Positions 11,776 to 24,962 of a stretch of DNA of 64,000 nt are shown piece by piece (positions within the stretch are counted from its first letter, which is position 1; each line of letters opens with the position of its first letter). The translations under genes were made by a program, and so were the position numbers. Below the pieces are notes generated by a model, which worked only from the letters and a program-made list of their open reading frames with translations, made no database searches and had not been told where the DNA came from. This DNA is from Delphinus delphis (lineage: Eukaryota; Chordata; Mammalia; Artiodactyla; Delphinidae): NCBI RefSeq assembly GCF_949987515.2, contig NC_082700.1, forward strand, positions 34,125,380 through 34,189,379. Direction: 5' to 3'.

Positions 11776-13035
11776 CAGAATATTTATAAAGAGAAAAAAT
11801 ATCAATGGTGTAAAAAATTACATTTATTTGCCATTTTGCCTAACATAGAAAAAATTTCAATTTTTAATTTTCGTAGTGACTGTCCAAATTCTCAGAAGAC
11901 AGGTAGGACTTTCTACAGTGAATATGACTCCCTTAATCACATATGTGATACACGTTATGAATTGGTTTATTAATATCCATCTGATCCTACTGTTATTACT
12001 ATAGTTTGACACCTAAAATCACGTATTTTAATCTCTGCAATAGCGGTTCTGTATATACATTTCTTTTCTCTCATAAGATACACACACGTGGGTTTTGGAA
12101 TGCAAAGTTGAGGTTGAGGCCATCTGTTTTGACATTATCAAGCAAGGACAAAAACATATGGGTGCTAACCAGCAGTTTCAGTGGCCAGACTCAACACTTT
12201 TATATCTACTTATCAGTTTGTGGTTATGTAATATAATCATAGCTGCAGCAGCAGCAACAGCAGGAGATTCCTGACCTTAAGATTAGAACTTTGTCATATT
12301 TCCCTGAATACAATAGTTCTGCAATGTCTGCAGACTGCAGCCCATCCAATAAATCTGTAAGTATCTAAATCCACATTGTTACACACATTTCTGCTTCACA
12401 TACATGGAGTGATTTCTCTTCCTTTCCATGAACCTTAAGTGTCTCATACTCAGACTTCCCCATTTCTGCTCATGTACATTTATTAATAATCTTTTGTTTG
12501 CAGACAACAATAAATGGACTAAAAATTGGGAAATGAAATGGCTTCAGTACAAGCAGTATCACATTGCATCTCACATCTGTGCATTTTTTTCATTGTTTTG
12601 GTTTGGATTTTTTCCCTCATTGCAGAACTTCATTTTCTCCTTCCTAGTCTGTATGTCTTAAAGTAAAAATGTATATCCTCTGTTTAAATATTAGTCAGAC
12701 TGGGACAGGATGTTTTTAGTTCCAATTCCAAAGTCATAATTAACAAATTGTTTGATTCCCTGTTGGAATCCAATCAAATCTGGCGAATAGGACAAGTACA
12801 TGGAATAAAATAACTGCTGGTAGCCCATAATTAACTGTGTGTATCTAGGTAAAGATCTATTGCTAGAAAACCAAAAAAAGCATTATGAGCTTGGTAGCTT
12901 CTTCAGATATGGCTGGTTTATGCATAAGAGCAAATATAATTTATTTTAACTTATTTTCTCAATCTTAAATTGCATGTTTAACAGTAACAATACTTTTGAA
13001 ATTGGGATGTGTTAAGTAAGACTACTACCAAAAAT
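11776..13035. other. No gene or clear repeat
   Basis: AT-rich sequence with ORFs under 80 codons that look random. A short CAG-like stretch (gcagcagcagcaacagcagg) lies at 12244-12263. Confidence 0.5.
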
Positions 13036-13285
13036 CTTAGCTGAAATAGTTTTCCATTGTGATACTACCATTTTACATTCCCACCTGTAATGTTTCTAAG
13101 TTTCAATTGATCCATATGCTCACCAAAATAGTTGTTTTTCTGTCTTTTTCTTTTTAGCCATTTGGTGGGTATATAGTGGTATTGCCTTGAGTTATTAACT
13201 TATAGTTCTCTGACAACTACTAATGTGGAGTATCTTTTCATATGATTTTTGACCATTTGACTAACATGAATTTAAGCCCATGTCT
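13036..13285 (-). repeat. Old L1M ORF2 3'-part fragment, antisense
   Basis: Resembles the antisense of the L1 ORF2 end: 'accattttacattcccacc' (13069-13086) corresponds to the GWECK region, and 'tttttagccatttggtgggt' follows in the expected order. Heavily diverged. Confidence 0.6.
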
Positions 13286-13865
13286 CATTATTGCTTAAAA
13301 TGTCTTTATAATATTAAACTCTGATGCAGCTTTAAAAAGTAAAGTTATTGTTTATCCATTAGCTTGTCTACAAATACCTGATGAAGTAATTAAAGGCTGT
13401 AGAAATGGTCAGTTTTCTCATAGAATTGTCAAAGCTAAGAGTGGTAGATCTGACTGATCATGCATTTGGGAGGATTTCTTCTGAAATCCATCTCAGAAAA
13501 TTTCCTCTGTTAGTTAGGTAGATTAATTTAAAGTTATGATTACAGGACTTACATTGTCATATTATACTACCTGTCAGTCCCATATATTTTCCAATATAAT
13601 TTCCCTATTCTCTGAGAAAATTATCTTATGTTTTTCTTCTTTACCCAGATCTCCTTCTGCCCTCTCCCACTATTTAGCTGATGATTACTCGTCATACACA
13701 ATGAAAAAATCAGAAATAGTAAAAGCATCATTGTCAACCACCAAGTAAAAGAGTGACTGAAAAATACACCTGCTATTTGTAGACTTACATTTCTTCACAA
13801 AAATGTACTGTTATCATCCTTCATTAAAAAAACATTACATATAATTCTATAATACTCCTCACTTC
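13286..13865. other. No gene or clear repeat
   Basis: Plain AT-rich sequence. A 70-codon ORF (13536-13748) has no recognisable features. Confidence 0.5.
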
Positions 13866-14820
13866 ATTTATTTTTCTTTCTCATCTTCCACTTATTAAAA
13901 CCACTTCTGTCAGGCTTATATCCCCTAAAAACCTTCACCTAGGTGAATTTGCTCTTGTTAAGATCAACAATGACCTCCATTTGCCTTTTCCATGGATACC
14001 ACTGTATCCTCATTTTACTCAACCATTCACTTTATTCCACACAGTAGATTTCCTTTTCTAATTTTATTCTTTTTTGACTTTTCTTTTCTTTTTTGACTTG
14101 CATGACACCTCACACTTTTTGTCTGTTTTTATACAAATGCCCTTTTATATGATCCCTAAAATGTTTGTATCCCCATAACTTACTCCTCTGATTTTTTTCC
14201 CTCTATTTACATTATTACCATAAATTTTTTTCAGTCAAATCAACAAGCCTAATATCTCCCATATAATGTTGACCTTTTAGTGTGTCTCCCTAGCCCTGCC
14301 TTCCTATTTGAGGGCTGGACTTCTATATTCAATTGTTTCAGTTATACCTTAAGTGAATATTTAATTATCATCTCAATTTGATCTTGTCTAAAACAGAATT
14401 GTTGGGTTCATATGCTTCCTCTCCTAAATGTTTTTTCCTGAGTCTTCCTCATTTAGAAAATAAGCCCATAATCTGTCTAGTTTTCCTAACCAAAAACATA
14501 GGAATCATCCTTCATTCTTCTCTTTCCCTTAAACCATATTTATCACCATATATTTTCATCTTTGTTCCAAATGCACCTTAAGTATTTTTTTTACTTCTTG
14601 GTTTCCTGCTATGACTCTAGTCCATATCACCATCTTTCCTACCATTTGACTACTGAATTTCCTCTCAATTGATTTTCCTCATTATTTTCTCCAACTACAG
14701 TCAATTTTCTAACATGCAAGCAGAGAGATTCTTCTAAAATTTAAATCCTATTTTATCACTCACAAGTCTGAAAATGTTGTTTTAACATTGCCATTAGAAT
14801 AAAATTAGAAATCCATATTT
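13866..14820 (+). repeat. L2 fragment (ORF region)
   Basis: Long diverged L2 copy. The order of cues matches L2: 'gatcaacaatgacctcc' (13963-13979), 'cttgtctaaaacagaattg' (14383-14401, L2 'atgtccaaaacagaactcc'), 'aggaatcatccttcattctt' (14500-14519), and 'gagagattcttctaaaattt' near 14724, then 'agaataaaattag' at 14795. The L2 reverse transcriptase frame is destroyed. The 67-codon ORF at 14378-14581 is part of it. Confidence 0.75.
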
Positions 14821-15984
14821 CTGATCTATTGTAGCAAGAAATAAGAGGAATGATAGAGAACTGGATGATAACAGCATAATAAGAATTGTTAGGAGATGTC
14901 AGATCTGTTAGCAGTGCTTTTATAATTTAAAAACATCTAATTGTACACCTTTGCAGCTACGCCCAGGTATTTCAGATCTCAAAATATTTGCTTTTGTGAA
15001 AAAATAATAATTTATTCACTAACTATATGTCCCTAGTTATTGTAAGGTCAAGGTTGGAATTGGGTACCACACACTTAGAATTCTATCTAGCTGTGCTTTT
15101 CTCAAGCACTGTAGAATTTCAAGGACCACAGAAATGCCAAAAAAAAAAATTTACTCATCTTCAAAAGATACGTGATAAAAGATGCTAATTTTCTATTTTT
15201 TCATTTTCTGATGTATAAGGATCAACTGTTGTTAAACCTGTGCAAAATATAATTCTACTTATACTTACCCCAATGATCACAAAATAAGGTGATTGCCATC
15301 AAAATCTATGTATGGATAAAAAGTGACTTATGCATAGAGTTCTTGCATTTTTCATGAAGTCTCAATTTTAGCGAAACACTATGTACTGTTATCATCAGTG
15401 CAACTGGTAAAGAGCCAAGGGAATTAAATTTCACGTACAAAATATCTCTTTTAAAAAATAATCAGTGTGTTTTCAGATCGTAAAAGCAAAATATTACTGG
15501 CTCTACAGTTTTCACCAAATATAATAGAAATTCTCATTTTACTGTTGGAAATATAAACCTCTCAATACAGTAAAACATGGATTGTATTCATTTTCTTGAT
15601 CCTTTTAGTGGCATACAATATTTTATTTATTTCTTAAAAATAAGTATGAGAAAAATATATTAAGTATTATTTAATGCAATAATTTTGTTCCTCTAAACAA
15701 GAATTCTGGTTTAAATGTTTGAAGTAAACATCTGATATGAGTACCAATAAAATGCATGGAAATATTACTTAAATGTTAACCATGAACCCAAGGAAACCAT
15801 TACACATTATTTGTAAAAGTTAGTTTCAAAATATCAAGCCTCTAACTCACAAGTAGATGTTGAGATTTATGACCTTTAAAAGTTAAAAGTAAAAACAAAA
15901 ACAAAAACTCCCCTTTCTCACTGTGTCTCTTTGTGTGTTTGTGATATATAAACACCCAACATGCATACACATGTATAGTTAAGC
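14821..15984. other. No gene or clear repeat
   Basis: AT-rich sequence without ORFs over 60 codons and without a repeat I can name. It forms the left flank of L1-C. Confidence 0.5.
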
Positions 15985-17665
15985 TATTTTTTTTACATCT
16001 TTATTGGAGTATAATTGCTTTACAATGGTGTGTTAGTTTCTGCTTTATAACAAAGTGAATCAGTTATACATAATCATATGTTCCCATATCGCTTCCCTAT
16101 TGTGTCACCCTCCCTCCAACCCTCCCTATCCCACCCCTCTGGGTGGTCACAAAGCACCGAGCTGATCTCCCTGTGCTATGCGGCTGCTTCCCACTAGCTA
16201 TCTATTTTACCTTTGGTAGTGTATATATGTCCATGCCACTCTCTCACTTTGTCACAGCTTACCCTTTCCCCTCCCCATATCCTCAAGTCCATTCTCTAGT
16301 AAGTCTGTGTCTTTATTCCCGTCTTACCCCTAGGTTCTTCATGATATACTTTTTTCTTAGATTCCATATATATGTGTTAACATATGGTATTTGTCTTTCT
16401 CTTTCTCACTTACTTCACTCTGTATGACAAACTCTAGGTCCATCCACCTCACTACAAATAACTCAATTTCATTTCTTTTTATGTCTGAGTAATATCTCGT
16501 TGTATATATGTGCCATATCTTCTTTATCCATTCATCTGGTGATGGACAATTAGGTTGTTTCCATCTCCTGGCTATTGTAAATAGGGCTGCAATGAACATT
16601 TTGGTACATGACTCTTTTTGAATTATGATTTTCTCAGGGTATATGCCCAGTAGTGGGATTCCTGGTTCATATGGTAGTTCTATTTGTAGTTTTTTAAGGA
16701 ACCTCCATACTGTTCTCCATAGTGGCTGTACCAAGTCACATTCCCACCAGCAGTGCAAGAGTGTTCCCTTTTCTTAACACCCTCTCCAGCATTTATTTTT
16801 TCTAGATTTTTTGATGATGGCCATTCTGACCGGTGTGAGATGATATCTCATTGTAGTTTTGATTTGCATTTCTCTGATTAATGATGTTGAGCATTCCTTC
16901 ATGTGTTTGTTGGCAGTCTGTATATCTTCTTTGGAGAAATGTCTGTTTAGGACTTCTGCCCATTTTTGGATTGGGTTGTTTGTTTTTTGTTATTGCACTA
17001 CATGAGCTGCTTGTACATTTTGTAGATTAATCCTTTGTCAGTTGTTTCATTTGCAAATATTTTCTCCCATTCTGAGGGTTGCCTTTTGGTGTTGTTTATG
17101 GTTTCCTTTGTTGTGCAAATCTTTGGAGCTTCATTAGATCCAATTTGTTTATTTTTGTTTTTATTTCCATTTCTCTAGGAGGTGGGTCAAAAAGGATATT
17201 GCTGTGATTTATGTCATAGAGTGTTCTGCCTATGTTTTCCTCTAAGAGTTTGATAGTTTCTGGCCTTACATTTAGGTCTTTAATCCATTTTGAGCTTATT
17301 TTTGTGTATGGTGTTAGGGAGTGTTCTAATCTCTTACTTTTACATATGCCTGTCCAGTTTTCCTGGCACCACTTATTGAAGAGGCTGTCCTTTCTCCCCT
17401 GTACATTCCTGCCTCATTTATCAAAAATAAGGTGACCATATGTGCATGGGTTTATCTCTGGGCTTTCTATCCTGTTCCATTGATTTATATTTCTGTTTTT
17501 GTGCCAGTACCATACTGTCTTGATTACTGTAGCTTTGTAGTATAGTCTGAAGTCAGGGAGCCTGATTCCTCCAGCTACGTTTTTCATTCTCAAGATTGCT
17601 TTGGCTTTTCGGGGTCTTTTGTGTTTCCATACAAATTGTGAAATTTTTTGTTCTAGTTCTGTGAA
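15985..17665 (-). mobile_element. L1-C: 5'-truncated LINE-1, minus strand
   Basis: The left end is the L1 3' terminus read backwards (T-run, then catctttattggagtataa). It continues through the 3' UTR and the last third of ORF2, and stops abruptly within ORF2 near 17665 (antisense of the FTELEQKI region). The 5' truncation at 1.68 kb is typical of L1 insertions. The target duplication is unclear: only 'gtatag' is shared by both flanks. Confidence 0.9.
16357..17665 (-). pseudogene. L1-C ORF2 C-terminal remnant
   Basis: The ORF2 natural stop is at 16357-16359. The last 133 codons (16357-16758) are open and include [25 protein letters not shown] and the end MLTHIYGI. Further upstream, 17414-17710 reads [20 protein letters not shown] and [19 protein letters not shown], with breaks between the two pieces. 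The preceding Cys residues of the C-terminal motif are displaced by a frameshift near 16760. It lacks endonuclease and RT, so it is inert. Confidence 0.85.
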
Positions 17666-18709
17666 AAATACCAAAGTATAGCAATGATCCAAAATGGACC
17701 ATTGAATCATATTCCTGCAATTATAATCTCAACAATACACTGCTTTATGAGAGATAGCAAAACAATATTATTAAATTAACTAATTTAAAAGTTAATTTGT
17801 ACAATCTTTACATTCAGCTAAAATGACAGTGACACCCCTCTATGTGTGTTCTTTTTCTAAGAAAGTGATCTAAGGGATTGTTTGGTAATGTTTACAGAAA
17901 ATCTTTTCACATTTTGAATGACTTGGATTCAATTGTTTGATATTGCAATATCAAAAAAAAATTCAGAAGCAATTTTCATGGATTTACTAGATAATCTATA
18001 TTCACTGCGACTTTTCCCTTTTGCTCAGGAGTGAGCTACTAGGACTTAAGTTGTGAAAAAAGAGATAATTATTCTTTTGTTATAGAAATTTCCTCAGACT
18101 TCATAAAAATGAACTTAACTGACTTTTCTCCCTAATAGCTACTATATTTACCTACCCTAAGACCATGGCTTTAGGGGAAGATTATATCTGCTGTGAAGGT
18201 AAGTTTAATGACTTACCCAACCCTTTATAATAAGTTCACCCTTTTCCTCCTCCAAGAGTCAGTGATTGAGTGCTTGTCAAATATACTTATTCATAGATAA
18301 CATGATTACTGTTAAGAAATAATACTTACTTTTCCTTCACTCCCCAAGCTGAGCTCTGTCACTATTAGTCATGATCTGAATAAAGTCAAAAGGAGAGTCA
18401 AGCATGTACCTAGTATATTCACCATCAAGAAAGTTGTTTCCTTATAATACAGGTAGTCCTGAAGTCAGCACTTTTGTTACACTATCCTGCAACTGATAAT
18501 ACAGAAACATTGAGTAGATGAAAAAATTGTCTCCCTCAACCTCCAATTGAATTACACCCTTTACTTAAGAAGAAGAGAAGGCATAGGTTAAGGGGCTGCT
18601 CAAGCTGTAACCATTTGAGATATTCTACTCTAAGAGCAGGCTTTGGGACAATGATAACTGATAAAGGTTGGGAGAGAGGCAGCCATCTACATCTGAGAGT
18701 TCCTTAGAA
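17666..18709. other. No gene or clear repeat
   Basis: AT-rich sequence. It contains a perfect 20-bp palindrome at 17936-17955 and no ORF over 60 codons. Confidence 0.55.
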
Positions 18710-18832
18710 GCAAAGCATCCATGATAATAAAAACCTTATGAGGATTTTGTTTTGAGAATTAAATAAAATATCATATGAAGGATGTTTGGTACAAAGCTGG
18801 TATTCCATAAATATTACTTGTTAGCTCTTCTA
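18710..18832 (+). repeat. MIR-type SINE fragment
   Basis: 'gagaattaaataaaatatca' followed by 'acaaagctggtattccataaatatt' matches the 3' half of MIR in order (attaaatgagat..., then ...cacatagtaggcactcaataaat). Old and diverged. Confidence 0.5.
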
Positions 18833-19244
18833 CACATCTCCATATGAATTCTGTTGGCAATATCATTCTGCCTTACTACAGACATAATTTTATTAAAAGT
18901 TCATTATGGTCTGAGATACATAGTTAATCTCCTGAATAGGCATTTAGTCTGTTGTTAAAATGTCAGATTTCATTAAGAATTGCATTTGAAGGGAATTTTA
19001 ATTATAAATAGCATACACAAGATATTATTAAAGATCATTTTATAAATATTTTAATGTTTATAAAATATTTGATAAGTTAATGCTACATGTCTTTGCTATA
19101 TGCACAGTAATCTACTCATAGTCTTGTTTCAACTTGTTATGTTTGCATATCTAAATAATGAGTGTTGATGATGATGGTGAATATTCTGACTTCAAAAGAC
19201 TTTAGAAAATGTGCTTTTAGTAAATAAATCTGGGACAATGTATG

Positions 19245-19730
19245 GTTAGTAAGGCTGCCATTACAAAGAGATCCAATAATAATGAGATTAAACAAGACAG
19301 AATTGTATTTCTCCCTCAAGAGTCCAGAGGTAAGTAAGTGGTCCTGGGTGGATTTGTGACTTTTATTCACATGGTCATTCAGGCATCCAGGTTAGCAGAA
19401 TGTCCTTTATTTTCATCACGTGGCTTCCATGTCTGAACTTAAGGTGGCTACTCCAATTATTGCTACTTCCTGTAGTAGAAAAGAGGAAAAAGTTGAACAT
19501 AATCAGTTTTATTAATTAAATATGAAATTAATACACATTATTTCTGCTCACATTCCACTCTTCGAAACTTATCCATAAGGATACAGCTAATGAAAGGGAG
19601 GCTGGAAAATGTACACTCTAGCTGGACCATCAAGTATCCAGCTGACACTCAAAGGAAGAGGGTGTCTATTACCAAATCAAAGAGAGGATAAATGAATTCT
19701 AGGGGACAGGATGCTGTCTCTTACACATAA
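19245..19730 (-). repeat. Old LTR of MaLR/ERVL type, antisense
   Basis: The order of phrases ('taaacaagacagaattgtatttctc', 'cacgtggcttccatg', 'ctgctcacattccact', 'gggaggctggaaaatgtaca', 'gggacaggatgctgtctct') matches a common antisense mammalian LTR that I recall as MaLR-like; the exact subfamily is not certain. The region 18833-19244 to its left holds nothing I can assign. The 77-codon ORF at 19137-19370 is not a gene. Confidence 0.4.
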
Positions 19731-20725
19731 ATAACCTTCATATTCCAAAATTTAATTTCATTAATAAAGTTTCCATATTAATCAGCATGTAAATCCTAAA
19801 GTGTAGAATGACTGCTTAATTGTAGGACACCACAAATATTTGAAGTATCTACATAGGTTTCTAGATAAAACTCTTGCTTAATCACTTATTAGTAGTTTTA
19901 AGAGATATTTGGCACTCAATACTCTTGCTCACCTTACAAATGAAGAAATTTTACTTTGTCAGAAGTTATACTTATTCATACAATACACAATAATCAGAGA
20001 ACAAACAGGTTTCTCTGAGTTAAAAATCAACTTTTGCTTTATTAGAATTTATGCCATCATAACTTTCAAAAGGAACAAAAATTCATTATATAATCATAGT
20101 GCTTCTTATTATACTTAGAGCAAACATATTATATAATATGGAGTAAATTTTAATACTAATGATGAAAGTTTTCTGAGAAACACTTAAAATGAGGGAGTAG
20201 AATGGAGATAGTTTTCATCAAATTTTGCTCATGACATCAGTAAATTATACCAGCAGGTATTTAAAGGAAAGTCTAATTTTTAGACAGAACCAAAGGAAAA
20301 AGTGTATCTAGAGATTTCCAAGGACCACCCTGTAATATTTCAAATATTTCTCAACTATAAATATATGACTTAGTTAAAAGGCTCAAGCTCTTTGCCTTTG
20401 AGATCCAGAAAGAAGGGACATGGCCCTCCAAAGTTGGCTCCTGATTCGCTAAGGAGCAGGACCCTGTTCATTATGCTGGTCCTAGACCATCATCCCACTG
20501 CAAATTGGGAGCTTGTAGTTGTGCTGTTTTCTTATCATTTGCTTTAAATCCTTCCATTTCTGCCTAGTTAGCACCTGGTGTGGGCTTGTAACTATTCTTT
20601 GATTCCATAAATTGTTTTAGAAGCTACCAAAATTTGGATTAAAAAACTTTACAAGAGTGTGTGTGGAAATAGATGGTTGCTTTTTAAACTTGGAAGATTT
20701 TTTCATTATTATCTATTCTGCACAA

Positions 20726-20726
<1 letters not shown>

Positions 20727-20765
<39 letters not shown>
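20727..20765. repeat. (TG)n microsatellite
   Basis: About 19 TG units, ending in tgtctgtg, followed by a purine-rich GAGA stretch (20783-20808). Confidence 0.95.
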
Positions 20766-20766
<1 letters not shown>

Positions 20767-22675
20767 TGTGACTGACATAGAGAAAGAGAGATAAGGAAGA
20801 GAGAGATTGTTGATGGGTATAAAGATGGAACAGTTCAAGCCTCAGAGTTCAGTTTCTATGATCAAATTCACATACATGATTTTGTCACATGGCTATTGTG
20901 AAGATGAAAATCAAAAAATTAATATATATAAATGTGCTTATAAATTATCATCTAGATTTATTACATTAATTTTTAATAAATTATGAAATTAGTTAGGCAT
21001 AAATCAAATACTTCAGTAGAAAGTGTATGGTGTATGGTAATTCAAGATGATACTATGAAAAATTAGCAAATTTAAAACTTTGAATTAGTGCATGAATCTC
21101 TGACTTTAAAAAAATTAGCCATTGTCATTATTGCATTTTTTACTGTATGCTGATGGGACATACTTGCTCTCTTTAATTTATGTCCCAAGCAATTTTGTGT
21201 GTTATCATACAGACAGATTTTGAAACTTGTTTTTTAAACAGAATTGTTTATAGTTGTTCATAGTTGCTGAATTAAAAGTGACAAACATTCATAATGAATT
21301 TCTTTTTATTTAAAACAAGCCCATAATGTAGTCAGTTGCATGGCAGGAGACAATATTTAACTTCTGTCTGTGTTATGTCTATGGGAAATATTTCTGTTAA
21401 AGCTCATGTGCTATTACTACTTCCACATTTGCAGAACACAGAAGCTAAGCTACCATGGAATATGGCTGTAATTTGGTCATCTGCAAGCCTTTAACTCCTT
21501 CAAGTGTTTATATTTCATTATGGTATGCTTTAAATGTACTGATAAGAGAAATAATTCCTTTATTTATATCAGTGACTATAAACTTCCTCTTAAGATTTTT
21601 ATTTCTGTTTGAACTAAAGAATACACATCAAACCATCAATTCCTGGATTCAGGTAGAAGCAGGCCTGCATGAATTGCATCACTTTTTTCATTCCCTGTAG
21701 AACACAATGGTTCAGTGATTTATTTAATATGATAGCTATAACTTGTTTCAGGCAAGAATCTGACACTCTTTAGCAAGTCATGTGTTGTCTTGGAGAACTG
21801 TGTAAAGCAACAAAATGCTGCCTAAAGTAGTTAGGAAAGATATTCACATGTAGGTAACATATCAAAAAGTCCTCTTATTAGGCAATTAGATGAGTGAAGA
21901 TTAGTCTTCTACCACTTCTCAAAGCTTTACTCAAGAGAGATATGCATTGTCCTGCACTCATTTCTCAGGGAAAGACTGTAATGCTTATAAGTTTTCTCTC
22001 TTGCTGCAAATGTACATGCAGCCTGTACATGTCACATTGATACACTGACAGTAAGCACTTATTTCAAAATTAAGTATCTTGCATACTATTAATATGAACG
22101 TGCCGTGTCACAAACAGCATCTTGGCACTAATTAGAGGTTGAAGCTCAAAAACAAATTTTAATTTTCTGTCTGGGGCCATGCTACATTTTTTTTGTTAAT
22201 GAGAGAATTTTGCCAAAGTCAACAATTAGAAAAGCACTTGTATTTTAAGTATCCACATTAGTTAGATCTTAAACAATAGCACATATTTTTAACAAGTGCT
22301 TTTTCTTTTCTTCACTGATAGAATTTGCAACCTGGAAGCTTAATAAGATTGCATATTCCTTACTTTTTCTTAGAAGAAAACCACACATGTACTTACAATA
22401 CTATTTAGTGTGTAAATGTGTTTAATGTAGAAAATTAAATTTATAGGGTAAGGGCAAAAGACTGACTGTAAGAGAAGTTTTACCTAAATAATTCTTTATA
22501 TATCCAGGACTGCACTACCAACAATTCCCATGAGGGAAATTTGATTTCCCTCTGGCCACTCTCCCAGAATTAGCTGTTTCATCCTGCAGCCACATTCTTC
22601 ATTCTGAAGCATCAGGCAGCTAACAGCAAAATAGGTCTATCTGTGCAGCGACTCTGTGCATAGAAAAAATCTCTA

Positions 22676-22882
22676 TCAAGCATTGTCAAGGGTGTTCGAT
22701 TCTTTCTCTGAAGAATGGCGTGTTTCAGATCTTGGTTTGCCATTAATTTCCCCTTTTCTGACTCTCTGGTCAGCGTAATATTCCTCTATCATATTTTTCC
22801 TTGATGCTAGAGCATAAGCAAAATATGGTTGAAAGAGGTTAAGCATTTTACTAATCTTATTCAAATTGAGTATTTTGGGCAT
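22676..22882 (-). other. 68-codon ORF of unknown status
   Basis: An open frame from ATG (22880-22882) to TGA. The product is hydrophilic and of balanced composition, with no repeat or low-complexity bias, ending in a Lys/Glu/Ser-rich segment (RKGEINGKPRSETRHSSEKE). I do not recognise it. No splice acceptor or promoter stands out. CpGs are a little denser here than in neighbouring DNA. It could be a small exon, a retrocopy piece or chance; chance is most likely. Confidence 0.12.
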
Positions 22883-23532
22883 GTTTTGTGTTTCAAAATT
22901 TACATAGCCTTTAAACTAATAAATAGTTGAAATGAATATCCTTGGTTAATAACAAAGACCATATGCTAACATTGTTTTTGAGGTTTTATGGTGATTGTTG
23001 TTCTTGGAATTTTAGTATTATAATTATATTAATTATTTCTCACAATTTGAAACTTTGAAATAATATTCCCTTAAATGTTGAGTGCTTGTTAGGAGATATT
23101 TCCTTCAGTATCTGGACACTAGGAAATTTAATATAGCAGTGTATCTTTCATTATTAGACAGTGTGTTGTTATCTCCAGATAACAGCTAATTTGTTGGTTG
23201 TTGCCTCTGTCTCTTTTTTAGCCTGTGAACCACATTTGGAGATACTTTGTGTTTTGTTTAGAAAGCTATGAACTGGAAAATATATTGTGATTTAATTCCT
23301 AAATGAGTTTCCCATTTCTCCTGACTATGAGATCTGTTTTCTAAGGCTAGGATTCTGGAGGATTTGGTTTATGGTCCTGGGTGCTTTGGGGCTGACATCT
23401 AAATATTTGCTTTGAGCTTTATAAAAATTTTGATTAAGGATTAGTGTGTGCTTACTCATGATCCTGCTTTCTTTAGCCTGAGTTACCTAAATGCAAATGC
23501 TGCCCATGTAATATATGCACACTGCCATTCCT

Positions 23533-23534
<2 letters not shown>

Positions 23535-23571
<37 letters not shown>
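23535..23571. repeat. (AC)n microsatellite
   Basis: About 18 uninterrupted AC units, then aaacactcgc. Confidence 0.95.
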
Positions 23572-23575
<4 letters not shown>

Positions 23576-24731
23576 CTCGCAGACTGCTAGCTTTAGAAAT
23601 AAGAAGTTCATAGCATATGCATCAAAAGGTTAATAAATCAAAATAAAATAGAATGACATTATCACATTCTGTAGAATTCTCCACAAATATTATAAATAAA
23701 TAATATTCATGTTTCAATAAGCTACAAAATTAGTTTAAAAAAATAATGGATCTAATTGAAAGACTTGTACCTGAAACAAAAAAAAATGTTGGGTGCCTGA
23801 AAAGTTGGGTACATATGAAATTCAATTTTAAATGCTATACACACACATTGTATAGTGGATAACAATTCTCTAAACTCATTATTCTTTCAGTACTTCTTAT
23901 ATTAAATTTGCCTAAGGTTCACATGTAAAAGTAAAGAGGTAAATCAATTCTTTGTGAATGTTTCTATTTACTAAACTTAGGCAAGTCAAAAAATTTTGCT
24001 GAGTCTTGATTTTTTTTCCTCCTTGCAAAAATATATTTGGACTTGATGTCAAAGTAGCTTAAATATAAATAAAGAAAAATCTATATTAATTTAATTCAGT
24101 GAAACCATTAACCCTAAATAACAAAATTTTTGTACTTAAGTAGTAATTAAAACAAGAAAATGGTAACCATGCCCTTACCTCTGGCATAAGAAAGAGACTA
24201 AAGTACTTGAATCTCAGATTTTGTTTTCATACTTAATTGAATATTTTGATTTAGAACTGTAAACTTTATTTAAGAATGAGAGAATTCTGAATTAATAAAA
24301 GAAGAGAAACTATGTACCCATGTTATTTCAAGAAGATCATAGTGGATCTTAGAACTAAATATTGTGGTATTTTATGGTTCAAATACTAATTTCAGTGATG
24401 TGTTGAAAAGTTCAACTATCTAATAATAAGTTATAGTCACACATATAAACATCTTGAACAGAGACAGACACCATACACACAATTAAAGACACAAAATTAA
24501 AGTATATAAATCAATATCAAAATATTCCCCAGTTATTTATTTGCACCTTAAAGAAATAACTAAGGCAAAGTTTTAAATGAAAACATCATTCAGAACTTTA
24601 TTAATCATGTAGCTTGTGAATTTGGGAACATAATTTTCTTATCTAGTCATAAAATCACATATCCATGGAGGGAAAAAAACCCTAAACACTGAAAACCTGT
24701 AAAAATAAGAAAAATAGCATACGTTTATCTT

Positions 24732-24948
24732 TATTTTTCTTTTTTTTTTTTTTTTGTGGTATGGGGGCTTCTCACTGTTGTGGCCTCTCCCGTTGCAGAG
24801 CACAGGCTCTGGACGCGCAAGCTCAGTGGCCATGGCTCACGGGCCTAGCCACTCCGCAGCAGGTGGGATTTTCCCGGACCGGGGCATGAACCCGTGTCCT
24901 TTGCATCGGCAGGCGGACTCTCAACCACTGCGCTACCAGGGAAGCCCA
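24732..24948 (-). mobile_element. CHR-type SINE, minus strand
   Basis: The antisense copy starts with a T-run (tail at about 24740-24755) and gtggtatggggg, and ends ...caccagggaagccc-like (cgctaccagggaagccc). It is flanked by a 14-bp direct repeat catacgttt(a/g)tctt at 24718-24731 and 24949-24962 with one mismatch. Full length and lightly diverged. Overlapping ORFs of 64 and 98 codons are SINE read-through. Confidence 0.95.
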
Positions 24949-24962
24949 CATACGTTTGTCTT

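Larger units (their letters stand above)
19731..24717. other. Five kb of plain AT-rich DNA with two microsatellites
   Basis: No named repeat except the (TG)n at 20727-20765 and (AC)n at 23535-23571. Short ORFs up to 81 codons look random. Slightly more complex patches, which could be unique or conserved DNA, lie at 20395-20560 and 22540-22880. Confidence 0.5.

Noticed and set aside
23167..23184. 18-bp imperfectly spaced palindrome tgttatct-cc-agataaca
   Set aside because: Short arms in AT-rich DNA; expected by chance and no context.
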